A stretch of 11,711 nucleotides of DNA from Alphaproteobacteria bacterium (GTDB lineage: Bacteria > Pseudomonadota > Alphaproteobacteria > Geminicoccales > Geminicoccaceae). The notes under the pieces are model-generated. The model was given only the letters and a program-made list of their open reading frames with translations, was not told where the DNA came from and did not search any database. The stretch is from NCBI GenBank assembly GCA_026982585.1, contig JALSGW010000307.1, positions 1-11,711 of the forward strand. Direction: 5' to 3'. A program made the position numbers and the translations under genes. Positions 1-7,494 of this stretch are shown here, one piece after another (position 1 is the stretch's first letter; every line of letters starts with the position of its first letter).

Positions 1-499
1 GCAGGCTGTTCGCGACGTGGCTGCGGCTTTTGCCCACCATGCGGGCGATATCCTCCTGGCGGCGGCCGAATTCCTCCACCAGGCGGCGGTAGGCCCGCGC
101 CTCCTCGAGAGGATGCAGTTCCTCCCGCTGGAGGTTCTCCACCAGCGCCACCTCGAGCACCTCGCGGTCCTCGAGCGTCCGCACCACCACCGGCAGTTCG
201 CTCAGCCCCGCGCGCTGGGCGGCGCGCCAGCGGCGCTCCCCGGCCACGATCTCATATCCGCTCGCGAGCGCCCGCGCGGGCCGCACCAACAGCGGCTGCA
301 GCACGCCGTGTTCGCGGATGGAGGCGGCCAGCGCCTCGATCTCCGCCTCGTCAAAGCGCCGCCGCGGCTGCAGCGGCGACGGCTCCAGGTAGGAGATCGG
401 CACCTGCTGGACGGGTCCCTCCGGGGCAGCTTCGGAGGGCGCCTCGCCGAGCAGGGCCGAAAGCCCCATGCCCAGCCCGCGCCGCGTACTGCGGCCCAT
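1..499 (-). CDS. parB: ParB chromosome-partition protein (3' end outside window)
   Basis: This reads as ParB/Spo0J, the CTP-dependent clamp that loads at parS sites near the origin and works with ParA to segregate the chromosome. About 166 residues are visible; full-length ParB is usually around 280-300, so the dimerisation domain lies beyond the left edge. The N-terminus has the usual RRGLGMGLSALLG leader. Next come a ParB/Srx fold with the PLQPRRRF stretch, the CTP-binding motif GERRWRAA (about residues 88-95) and ENLQREEL (about 119-126). The visible part ends inside the helix-turn-helix (QEDIARMVGKSRSHV). The ATG shares one base with the parA stop (TGATG at 501-497), which supports this start and translational coupling. 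No parS-like palindrome was noticed in the window. The family assignment is firm; only the C-terminus is unseen. Confidence 0.95.
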   Translation of the reverse strand, partial: MGRSTRRGLGMGLSALLGEAPSEAAPEGPVQQVPISYLEPSPLQPRRRFDEAEIEALAASIREHGVLQPLLVRPARALASGYEIVAGERRWRAAQRAGLSELPVVVRTLEDREVLEVALVENLQREELHPLEEARAYRRLVEEFGRRQEDIARMVGKSRSHVANSL

Positions 500-1299
500 C
501 AGGCGGCGCTCCGCTCGCGGCGCAGCATCTCCCCGGCAAGGCGCATGTAGGCCTCCGCGCCGCTCGAACGGTGGTCGTAGAGCAGCACCGGTTTGCCGTG
601 GGAGGGGGCTTCGGACACCCGCACGTTGCGGGGGATCACCGTCTCGTACACCCGTGCCCCGAGGAACCGCCGCACGTCGTTGGCCACCTGCTGGGAGAGG
701 CTGTTGCGGCGGTCGAACATGGTCAGCACCACGCCCTGCACCTCCAGCATGGGGTTGTAGTTGTGCCGCACCCGCTCGATGGTGCGGAGCAGGAGCCCGA
801 GCCCTTCGAGGGCGTAGAACTCGCACTGCAGCGGCACCAGCACCGCATGCGCCGCCACCAGCGCGTTGACGGTGAGCAGCCCCAGGGAGGGCGGACAGTC
901 GATGAAGATATAGTGGTACGGTTCGCGCAGGCCCCGCAAGGCCTCGCGCAGCCGCCACACCCGGCCCGCCTCCCCGGCAAGCTCCATCTCCACGCCGGAC
1001 AGATCCACCGTGGCCGGCACCAGCTCCAGTCCGGGAACCGCGACCGGGAGCCGCACCTCGGCCAGGCTCAGCCGGCCGGTGAGCACGTCGTAGCTGGTGC
1101 GGACCCGCGCCTGGAGCGGACAGCCGAGGCCGGTGCTGGCGTTGCCTTGGGGATCGAGGTCGATCACCAGCACCCGTTTGCCCACCGCGGCGAAGGCGGT
1201 GGCGAGGTTGATGGCGGTGGTGGTCTTGCCGACCCCGCCCTTCTGGTTGGCGACCGCCAGCACGCGGCCCTTGTGCGGGGGTTCACGGGGCTCCGGCAT
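499..1299 (-). CDS. parA: ParA/Soj chromosome-partition ATPase
   Basis: This is a 266-residue ParA-type ATPase, the cytoplasmic DNA-binding motor that moves ParB-parS complexes. The deviant Walker A motif KGGVGKTT sits at residues 20-27, with the signature lysine K20 and the P-loop lysine K25. The switch stretch DLDPQGN is at 47-53. The Walker B-like IDCPPSLG is near residue 134, followed by LVPLQCEFYALEGL. The length is normal for chromosomal Soj, with no N-terminal DNA-binding extension of the plasmid ParA type. The first ATG at 1299 lies 17 nt inside the end of rsmG and has only a weak ribosome-binding site, so translation probably depends on coupling. The order rsmG-parA-parB is the conserved origin-proximal arrangement in many proteobacteria. 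Both family and role are secure. Confidence 0.96.
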   Translation of the reverse strand: MPEPREPPHKGRVLAVANQKGGVGKTTTAINLATAFAAVGKRVLVIDLDPQGNASTGLGCPLQARVRTSYDVLTGRLSLAEVRLPVAVPGLELVPATVDLSGVEMELAGEAGRVWRLREALRGLREPYHYIFIDCPPSLGLLTVNALVAAHAVLVPLQCEFYALEGLGLLLRTIERVRHNYNPMLEVQGVVLTMFDRRNSLSQQVANDVRRFLGARVYETVIPRNVRVSEAPSHGKPVLLYDHRSSGAEAYMRLAGEMLRRERSAA

Positions 1300-1933
1300 G
1301 GGTGGGTTCGAGGTCCCGTACGATCAGGATCCGGCCTTGGGCTGAGGACAGGCTTTCGCGAAGCTCCGCCCGCATTCTCCAATGTTCCCGGGCCCGGGTC
1401 AATTCGTCCCGGACCGAAGCCCCCTTGAGGAACAGGCCCACCGTGCCGGGTCCGAAAAACCGGTGCGCATATCCGAGCAGCTCCGGGAGCGGGGCGAGCG
1501 CCCGGGCCACCACCGCATCGGCCGAGAAGGGCGCAAGCGCCTCGATGCGCCGGGCGTGCACCGTGACATTCCAAGCGCCCGTGATGCGGGCCGCCTCCCT
1601 CAGGAACGCCGCCTTGCGCTGGTCCGCCTCCACCAGATGGACCTCGACCTCCCGCAGAATCGCCAGCACCAGACCGGGAAAGCCGGCACCGGAGCCGAGG
1701 TCCACCACCCGCCCGACGCCCGGGGGGAGATGGCGGAGCAGCTGGCCGCAGTCGAGATAGTGGCGTCGCCAGGGATCCCTGAGGGTGCTCGATGCCACCA
1801 GGTTGATGCGGCGTTGCCAGCGGCTCAGCAGGTGGAGATGGGCCCGGAGCCGATCCAGGCGCTCTTCGTCCACACCCAGCAGGCGTGCGAAGGCCGAGGG
1901 CTCGAGCGGCGCCTCACGCGGCCCTTCGGACAT
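1283..1933 (-). CDS. rsmG: 16S rRNA (guanine-527-N7)-methyltransferase RsmG
   Basis: This 216-residue protein matches RsmG (GidB), which methylates N7 of G527 in 16S rRNA using S-adenosylmethionine. In E. coli, loss of the enzyme gives low-level streptomycin resistance. The SAM-binding loop VDLGSGAGFPG is at residues 77-87 and is preceded by the family motif around HYLDC (58-62). Later come VEADQRKAAFLRE and the stretch around FLKGASV. The length is normal (E. coli 207). The start ATG at 1933 lies 20 nt inside mnmG and the end overlaps parA by 17 nt, so the gene is embedded in a translationally coupled run. Alanine and leucine replace some usual residues in the strand after the SAM loop (VVARALAPL), which is within family variation. 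Confidence 0.95.
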   Translation of the reverse strand: MSEGPREAPLEPSAFARLLGVDEERLDRLRAHLHLLSRWQRRINLVASSTLRDPWRRHYLDCGQLLRHLPPGVGRVVDLGSGAGFPGLVLAILREVEVHLVEADQRKAAFLREAARITGAWNVTVHARRIEALAPFSADAVVARALAPLPELLGYAHRFFGPGTVGLFLKGASVRDELTRAREHWRMRAELRESLSSAQGRILIVRDLEPTHAGAP

Positions 1934-3773
1934 AGCGGTAGAGCAGCACCAGGGCCGCGGGCGTCACGCCGGGAACCCGGGCCGCCGCTCCCAGCGAGGC
2001 GGGCCGGCTGCGTTCGAGTGCCGCCCGCACCTCGCTCGACAGCCCCGGAATGGACCGGTAGTCCAGGTCCGGCGGCAGCAACAGCGCCTCCTCCCGGCGA
2101 AAGGCGGCGATCTCCCGCAGCTGGCGGTCCAGATAGTGGCGGTACTTGGCCTCCACCTCCACCTGTTCGGCCGCATCCGGGCCGAAGGCGGCGAGCTCCG
2201 GCCAGGCCCGCGCAAGCTCCCGGAAGGGGATGTCGGGATGGGCGAGCAGCTCGAGGGCGCTGCGCCGTCGCCCGTCCCGCTGCACCCTGAAGCCGAGCCG
2301 GGCCGCCTCGCTCGGGGTCAGCGAGAGTTCCCGAAGTCTTGCCTCGAGCGCCTCGATGCGCCGGCGCTTGTCCCGCACCCGGGCGAGGCGAGCGCCTCCG
2401 ACGAGCCCCAAGGCCGCTCCCTTCTCGGTGAGGCGGAGATCGGCGTTGTCGGCCCGCAGCAAGAGCCGGTATTCGGCCCGGCTCGTGAACATGCGGTAGG
2501 GCTCGACCACGCCCTTGGTGGTGAGATCGTCGATCAGCACCCCGATGTAGGCGTCGCCGCGGTCGAGCACGAAACGCCTGTCGGTGCGCGAAGCCGCGAG
2601 CGCGGCGTTGGCGCCCGCCACGAGCCCCTGGGCGGCCGCCTCCTCGTAGCCGGTGGTGCCGTTGATCTGGCCGGCCAGGAACAGGCCGGGCAGCCGTTTG
2701 AGCTCCAAAGCCGGGGTGAGCTCGCGCGGATCCACAAAGTCGTATTCGATGGCGTAGCCGGGCCTGAGCATGCGCACCCGCTCGAGCCCCGGAATCATGC
2801 GCAGCATGCGGAGCTGGACCTCGGCGGGCAGCGAGGTGGAGATGCCGTTGGGATAGAGGGTGAGGTCCTCGTAGCCTTCCGGTTCGAGGAAGATCTGGTG
2901 GCGGCTGCGGTCGGCGAAGCGCACCACCTTGTCCTCGATGCTCGGGCAGAAGCGCACGCCGGTCGCCCGGATGCCGCCGCTGTACATCGGCGCCTCGTGG
3001 AGGTGGCGGCGGATGAGCTCGTGCACGCCGGGATGGGTCCAGGTGATCCAGCAGTCCAGCTGGGGCTGGCGGATGCGGTCGGTGAGGAAGGAAAAGGGCG
3101 GCGGCGGCTGGTCGCCGGGCTGGCGCTCGAGGCCGAGGAGGTCCACCGTCCGTCCGTCCAGCCGCGGCGGCGTGCCGGTCTTGAGGCGACCCATGGCCAG
3201 CCCCAGACCGTAGAGAAAGCGGGCGAGCTGCTCCGCCGGCCGCTCCCCCATGCGCCCGGCCGGCCAGCGTTGCCGTCCCAGGTGGATGGTGCCGCGCAGA
3301 AAGGTGCCGGTGGTGAGCACCACCGCCCCGGCCCGCAGCTCCCTGCCGCAGGCAAGCCGCACGCCCGCCGCCCGGCCGTGCCGCTGCAGGAGCGCCACCA
3401 CCTCCCCTTCCGCCACCTCGAGGCCCGGCAGATCGGCGAGCAGCTCGCGCACCGCGGCCGCATAGCGGCGCCGGTCCGCCTGCGCACGCGGTGCGCGCAC
3501 CGCAGCACCCTTGCTCCGGTTGAGGATGCGGAACTGGATGCCGGCCCGGTCGATGGCCCGGCCCATGAGGCCGTCGAGGGCATCGATCTCGCGCACCAGA
3601 TGGCCTCGGCCGAGCCCGCCGATGGCCGGATTGCAGGACATGGCGCCGATGGTGGCGCGGTCGTGGGTGACAAGCAGGGTGCGGGCCCCCATGCGCGCCG
3701 CCGCCGCGGCCGCTTCCGCACCGGCGTGGCCACCGCCCACCACCACCACGTCGAAGCCCGCGAAGTCCGTCAT
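1914..3773 (-). CDS. mnmG: tRNA uridine-5-carboxymethylaminomethyl modification enzyme MnmG
   Basis: This is MnmG (GidA), the FAD- and folate-dependent partner of MnmE that installs the 5-carboxymethylaminomethyl group on wobble uridine 34 of certain tRNAs. The protein has 619 residues from ATG 3773 (E. coli 629). The FAD dinucleotide fold GGGHAG is near residues 13-18. It is followed by the family hallmarks MSCNPAIGGLGRGHLV, GTFLRGTIHLG, KTGTPPRLDGRTVD and YEEAAAQGL, so the enzyme looks intact. An in-frame GTG one codon upstream (3776) would overlap the preceding gene by 4 nt. The ATG overlaps by only 1 nt (TGATG), the same arrangement as the parA-parB junction, and I prefer it. The gene sits between a DUF255 gene and rsmG, whereas mnmE, its complex partner, is on the opposite strand at 6154. 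Confidence 0.96.
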   Translation of the reverse strand: MTDFAGFDVVVVGGGHAGAEAAAAAARMGARTLLVTHDRATIGAMSCNPAIGGLGRGHLVREIDALDGLMGRAIDRAGIQFRILNRSKGAAVRAPRAQADRRRYAAAVRELLADLPGLEVAEGEVVALLQRHGRAAGVRLACGRELRAGAVVLTTGTFLRGTIHLGRQRWPAGRMGERPAEQLARFLYGLGLAMGRLKTGTPPRLDGRTVDLLGLERQPGDQPPPPFSFLTDRIRQPQLDCWITWTHPGVHELIRRHLHEAPMYSGGIRATGVRFCPSIEDKVVRFADRSRHQIFLEPEGYEDLTLYPNGISTSLPAEVQLRMLRMIPGLERVRMLRPGYAIEYDFVDPRELTPALELKRLPGLFLAGQINGTTGYEEAAAQGLVAGANAALAASRTDRRFVLDRGDAYIGVLIDDLTTKGVVEPYRMFTSRAEYRLLLRADNADLRLTEKGAALGLVGGARLARVRDKRRRIEALEARLRELSLTPSEAARLGFRVQRDGRRRSALELLAHPDIPFRELARAWPELAAFGPDAAEQVEVEAKYRHYLDRQLREIAAFRREEALLLPPDLDYRSIPGLSSEVRAALERSRPASLGAAARVPGVTPAALVLLYRYVRRAA

Positions 3774-5773
3774 CACGCGCTCTCGCCCGACTTCCCATCC
3801 GGTCGCCGAAGCTGGGATGCCAGAGCGTCGGGCTCAAGGGCGGGCAGCCCGCACACGCGACCCCGGCACACAGAGGCAAAAGCCCGCGCCGCCGCAGCCG
3901 CACGAGCGTCCGCCGGCCCGCGATGCACCAGCACCGAATCGAAGGGCGCCTCGCTCGCCGCGGTCCGCCACAGCTCCCGATAGGCCACGGAATCCCGCGC
4001 TCCCACCAGCACCACCGACACCCCGCCCTCGATCGCCGCCAGCACGCGCAACAGCGAGGCGTGGCCGAACGGGTCCTCCAAGGCCCCGCCCGCAAAGCGT
4101 CCGAGCAGCCGCTCGGCCCGCTCGCGCCAGATCGGATCGTCGAGGGCGAGGTGGAGCGCGAACATCGCTTCGGCGAAGGTGGCGATGGGGGAGGGTGTGG
4201 GACCGTCGCGGGCGGTGCGCAGCCGCACCGGCGGTGCGGCGGAATCGCCCGGGTCCAGGAACAGGCCGCCCGCACCGTCCGCGAAGTCACAAAGCGCCCG
4301 CTCCGCCCACGCCCTGGCCTGCTTGAGGTAGGCCTCCTCGCCGGTCGCGGCATGGAGGGCGAGTGCGGCCCGGGTCATCTGCGCGTAGTCGTCGAGGAAG
4401 GCCAGCTCCAGCCGCTGTCCCCGGCACCAGCTGTGGTAGAGGCGATCGCCCGCGCCGAGATGACGCACCAGCCGCTCGAACACGCGGGCGGCGAGCGCGA
4501 TCCAGTCCCGGCGTTGGAGCCGCAGGCCCGCCCGGGCCAGGGCGGCGATGGCGAGTCCGTTCCAATCCGCGAGCACCTTGTCGTCGCGGGCGGGGCGGGG
4601 GCGCCGGTCGCGGGCCTGAAGCAGGCGATGGCGCAGCGCGGCGAGCCGTTCCTCCTCCTCCGGCTCGAGCAGCCCGTCCTGGTTGCGGTGGAGGATGTTG
4701 CGGCCCTCGAACTGGCCCTCCGCGGTCACCCCGTAGACGGATCGGAACCACGCCGCCTGATCGCCGAGCAGGGAGTCGATCTCTTCCGCACTCCAGAGAT
4801 AAAAGGCGCCTTCCCGGCCCTCGCTGTCGGCGTCGAGACTGGCGCAGAACCCCGCCTCGCCGTCCATCTCCCGCACGAGCCAGCCCACCGTCTCCTCCGC
4901 CCGGGTGCGGAACAGCGGATCACCGCTGACGCGGAAGGCCTCGGCCAGCAACTCCAGCAGCAGGGCATTGTCGTAGAGCATTTTCTCGAAGTGCGGCACC
5001 AGCCAGCGGGCGTCCACCGCATAGCGGCAGAAGCCGCCGCCGAGATGGTCGTAGATGCCGCCCTGGCACATGCGCCGCAGGGTGAGCAGGAGCCGCGCGA
5101 GGAGCTTCTGGTCGCGCCGCCGCTCGGCCTGCTGCCAGAGCAGGAACAGCGCCGGTGCTTGGGGAAACTTGGGCGCACCGCCGATGCCGCCGTGGACCGG
5201 ATCCATGTGCTCCCGAATGGCCTCCACGACCCGGGCGATGAAGGCGTCGTCGAGACTGCCCTCGCGCGGCCGGTTGAACCGCTGCAGCGCGTCCATGAGC
5301 GCCTTGCGGTTGGCTTCGATGCCCTCCGATCGCTGGCGCCACAGTTCGGCGATGCGGATCAGCACCTGCTTGAAGCCCGGGCGGCCGAAGCGGGGCTCGG
5401 GCGGGAAGTAGGTGCCGCCCCAGAACGGTTCCCCTTTGGGAGTGAGGAACATGGTGAGCGGCCAGCCGCCCGGCTCGCCGAGCAGCTGCAACGCCGCCTG
5501 ATAGACCGCGTCCACGTCGGGCCGTTCCTCGCGGTCGACCTTGACCGGCACGAAGTTGCGGTTGAGCAGCTCCGCCACCTCGGGATCGTCGAAGCTCTCG
5601 TGGGCCATCACGTGGCACCAGTGGCAGGCGGCATAGCCCACCGACAACAGGATCGGCACACGGCGGCGCTCCGCCTCGCGGAACGCCTCCTCGCCCCACT
5701 CCCACCAGTCCACCGGATTGTCCTGGTGCTGGCGCAGGTAGGGGCTCGCAGCGGCGGCAAGCCGATTCGGCAT
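3773..5773 (-). CDS. Thioredoxin-fold DUF255 protein (YyaL / spermatogenesis-associated 20 family)
   Basis: This 666-residue protein belongs to the widespread DUF255 family (bacterial YyaL, animal SPATA20), whose biochemical role is not settled. The N-terminal thioredoxin-like domain opens with the family signature around SPYLRQH and NPVDWWEWGEEA. It carries a CHWC redox-type motif at residues 50-53 (context ACHWCHVMAHESF), and VKVDREERPDVD and GGWPLTMFLTP follow. The rest resembles the (alpha/alpha) six-hairpin fold of glycosidases and epimerases, with KFPQ, HFEKMLYDNA and DWNGLAIAALA motifs. The length is typical. No signal peptide is seen, so it should be cytoplasmic. The start MPNRLA is the family's usual beginning; its ribosome-binding site is weak. 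Its stop overlaps the mnmG start, making it the first gene of the mnmG-rsmG-parAB unit. A link to tRNA modification is only inference from position. Confidence 0.92.
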   Translation of the reverse strand: MPNRLAAAASPYLRQHQDNPVDWWEWGEEAFREAERRRVPILLSVGYAACHWCHVMAHESFDDPEVAELLNRNFVPVKVDREERPDVDAVYQAALQLLGEPGGWPLTMFLTPKGEPFWGGTYFPPEPRFGRPGFKQVLIRIAELWRQRSEGIEANRKALMDALQRFNRPREGSLDDAFIARVVEAIREHMDPVHGGIGGAPKFPQAPALFLLWQQAERRRDQKLLARLLLTLRRMCQGGIYDHLGGGFCRYAVDARWLVPHFEKMLYDNALLLELLAEAFRVSGDPLFRTRAEETVGWLVREMDGEAGFCASLDADSEGREGAFYLWSAEEIDSLLGDQAAWFRSVYGVTAEGQFEGRNILHRNQDGLLEPEEEERLAALRHRLLQARDRRPRPARDDKVLADWNGLAIAALARAGLRLQRRDWIALAARVFERLVRHLGAGDRLYHSWCRGQRLELAFLDDYAQMTRAALALHAATGEEAYLKQARAWAERALCDFADGAGGLFLDPGDSAAPPVRLRTARDGPTPSPIATFAEAMFALHLALDDPIWRERAERLLGRFAGGALEDPFGHASLLRVLAAIEGGVSVVLVGARDSVAYRELWRTAASEAPFDSVLVHRGPADARAAAAARAFASVCRGRVCGLPALEPDALASQLRRPDGKSGESA

Positions 5774-5848
5774 GGCTCGGGCCCGGTGTTCGGTTCACGC
5801 ATCCCCGGTCTATATTGGCATGCGGCTCCTTCGAAGACAGGATCGACC
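5774..5848. promoter_or_regulatory. Divergent promoter region between the DUF255-mnmG unit and the DUF6489-mnmE unit
   Basis: This 75-bp gap separates two divergent units and must hold the nearest promoters for both unless they are expressed from further away. On the plus strand, TATATT at 5811-5816 is a good -10 hexamer. A poor -35 (TTCGGT, 5789-5794) lies 16 bp upstream, and AGGA then sits about 7 bases before the DUF6489 ATG. On the minus strand the same AT-rich spot reads AATATAGA, so it could also serve the other direction. The rest of the gap is very GC-rich. Promoter assignment is by eye only. Confidence 0.4.
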
Positions 5849-6145
5849 ATGAAAATCCACATCGAGATCGACTGCACGCCCGAGGAGGTGCGCGCCTTTT
5901 TCGGTCTGCCCGACCTCCAGCCCGTCTACGATGAACTCCTGCCGGTGGTCCAGGAACGGTTGGCGGAGGCGCTCCGCTCGATGGACACCCGCACCCTGGT
6001 GGAACAGTGGCTGCCGCTCACCACGCGCGGGATCGAACAGTGGCAGCGCTTCTGGACCCAGCTCGCCGCCGCCGCCATGCGGGGCGAAGGCGCATCCGGC
6101 AAACCGGGCGCGGGAGGTCGGGGAGGAGGCGCGCGCAAGGAGTAG
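5849..6145 (+). CDS. Small DUF6489-family protein of unknown function
   Basis: This is a 98-residue protein that I recognise as resembling the DUF6489 family, short proteins of unknown function found in proteobacteria. It starts MKIHIEIDCTPEEVRAFFGL, a beta strand followed by an amphipathic helix. A helical middle contains a leucine-rich run and a Trp/Gln-rich segment (TTRGIEQWQRFWTQL, about residues 58-72). A low-complexity Gly/Arg/Lys tail follows. No signal peptide, membrane helix or catalytic motif is visible. The helical middle and the basic tail would suit a small binding or scaffold protein, but this is inference. The start is supported by AGGA about 7 bases upstream. The stop lies 8 nt before the mnmE start and overlaps its ribosome-binding site. 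No function is claimed. Confidence 0.8.
   Translation: MKIHIEIDCTPEEVRAFFGLPDLQPVYDELLPVVQERLAEALRSMDTRTLVEQWLPLTTRGIEQWQRFWTQLAAAAMRGEGASGKPGAGGRGGGARKE
6137..6142 (+). promoter_or_regulatory. Ribosome-binding site that fixes the mnmE start
   Basis: AAGGAG ends 11 nt before ATG 6154 and touches the stop codon of the upstream DUF6489 gene (TAG at 6143-6145). It supports the 6154 start over the earlier in-frame ATG at 6007, which lies within the DUF6489 gene. Confidence 0.75.
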
Positions 6146-6153
6146 CGCCCGCG

Positions 6154-7479
6154 ATGGCCGCAACCATCTACGCGCCGGCCACGGCCGTGGGGCGTGCGGC
6201 CATCGGCGTGATCCGGATCTCCGGCCCCGAGGCGCCGGATGTGTTCCGCGCGCTGTGTCCCGGCCGGACGCTGCCGGCTCCGCGCCGGGCCACCCTGTGC
6301 CGCCTTTATGATCCCGCGGACGGGGAGCTGCTCGATGTGGCGGTGGTGATCCGCTTCGCCGCGCCGCAGAGCTACACCGGCGAGGAGATGCTGGAGATCC
6401 ACCATCACGGCGGGCTTGCCGTCAGCCAGGCGCTCTTGGACGCGCTGGGCCGCCTGCCCGGTCTCAGGCTGGCCGAGCCCGGCGAATTCACCAAGCGCGC
6501 CTTTCTCGCGGGCAAGCTGGACCTCACCGAGGCGGAGGCGGTGGCGGATCTGGTGGCGGCCACCACCCGGGCGCAGGCGCGCTTGGCCCTTTCCCAGCTC
6601 GACGGCGCCCTCGGGCGTCTGTGCCGGCGATGGCGGGAGCAGATCATTGCGGCTTTGTCCCGGATCGAGGCCGAGATCGACTTCGGGGCCGAAGAGGGGG
6701 ACGTGCCGGAGGACATGCGCCGGGAGGTTTTGGCCTTGGCCGCGGAGCTCCGGCAATCCATCGCCTCCCACCTCGCCGACCAGCGACGCGGCGAGCGGCT
6801 CAGGGCCGGCGTCACGGTGGCGATCGTGGGCCCGCCCAACGTGGGCAAATCGAGCCTTCTCAACCGGCTGGCCCGGCGCGAGGTGGCCATCGTCACCCCC
6901 ATCCCCGGCACCACCCGCGATCCCCTCGAGGTGGCGCTGGACCTGGACGGGCTGCCGGTGGTCCTGGTGGATACCGCCGGGCTGCGGGAGAGCCCGGATC
7001 CCGTCGAGGCGGAAGGGGTGCGCCGGGCGCGCGAGCGCGCCGAGCGTGCGGATCTGCGTCTTCACCTGCTCGATCCCTTCATCCCCGCAAGCGCGTGGCC
7101 CGAGGAGGATCCCTGCGGTCTTCTGGTGGTCAACAAGGTGGACCTGGCGCCGCCGCCTGCGAGCCCGCGCCCGTTTCTCGCCATCTCCTGCCGCACCGGT
7201 GCCGGGCTCGCGCAGCTCGAGGCGCGGTTGCGGGAGCGGGCCGCGGAGCTCGTGGGCAGCGGTGATGTGGCGGTGATCACCCGGGCCCGTCACAGGGAGG
7301 CCCTCAGCGAAGCGCTGGACGCGCTCGCCCGGGTGGCGGCCGACGGCGAGAGCTGTGAACTCGCCTTGCTGGCCGAAGAGCTGCGCATCGCCGCCCGGGC
7401 GCTCGGCCGGGTGGTGGGGGAGATCGGAGTGGAGGACCTGCTCGACCGCATTTTCGCCGAATTCTGCATCGGCAAGTGA
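6154..7479 (+). CDS. mnmE: tRNA modification GTPase MnmE
   Basis: This is MnmE (TrmE), the GTPase that works with MnmG to modify wobble uridine 34 of tRNAs. It is 441 residues long, close to the usual 450. The N-terminal folate-binding domain starts with MAATIYAPATAVGRAAIGVIR. It contains SYTGEEMLEIHHHGG (about 73-87) and the PGEFTKRAFLAGKLDLTEAEAV stretch. The GTPase domain has G1 GPPNVGKSS (226-234), G2 GTTRD (252-256), G3 DTAG (273-276) and G4 NKVD (327-330). The C-terminus is the diagnostic FCIGK with the conserved cysteine C438. All functional motifs are present. The start is set by a good Shine-Dalgarno site and by alignment to the family N-terminus. It is the second gene of a plus-strand unit and is separated from mnmG by two genes and a divergent promoter region. 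A multicopper oxidase gene follows 15 nt later. Confidence 0.97.
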   Translation: MAATIYAPATAVGRAAIGVIRISGPEAPDVFRALCPGRTLPAPRRATLCRLYDPADGELLDVAVVIRFAAPQSYTGEEMLEIHHHGGLAVSQALLDALGRLPGLRLAEPGEFTKRAFLAGKLDLTEAEAVADLVAATTRAQARLALSQLDGALGRLCRRWREQIIAALSRIEAEIDFGAEEGDVPEDMRREVLALAAELRQSIASHLADQRRGERLRAGVTVAIVGPPNVGKSSLLNRLARREVAIVTPIPGTTRDPLEVALDLDGLPVVLVDTAGLRESPDPVEAEGVRRARERAERADLRLHLLDPFIPASAWPEEDPCGLLVVNKVDLAPPPASPRPFLAISCRTGAGLAQLEARLRERAAELVGSGDVAVITRARHREALSEALDALARVAADGESCELALLAEELRIAARALGRVVGEIGVEDLLDRIFAEFCIGK

Positions 7480-7494
7480 AGTGAGAGGCGAGGG

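Noticed and set aside
1..1933. parS site near parAB
   Set aside because: Scanning by eye found no sequence close to the TGTTTCACGTGAAACA palindrome in the window.
1785..3983. 732-codon plus-strand open frame opposite mnmG
   Set aside because: It is antisense to a clear mnmG/rsmG pair and its protein is a Gly/Arg/His/Glu-rich mix with no motif. Such frames are common opposite GC-rich genes.
3923..6145. 740-codon plus-strand open frame leading into the DUF6489 gene
   Set aside because: Only the last 98 codons look like a protein. The rest is antisense to the DUF255 gene and just happens to stay open in the same frame.
6007..6153. Extended N-terminus for mnmE from ATG 6007
   Set aside because: The 49 extra residues are unrelated to MnmE and lie inside the DUF6489 gene. 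A good ribosome-binding site precedes ATG 6154.
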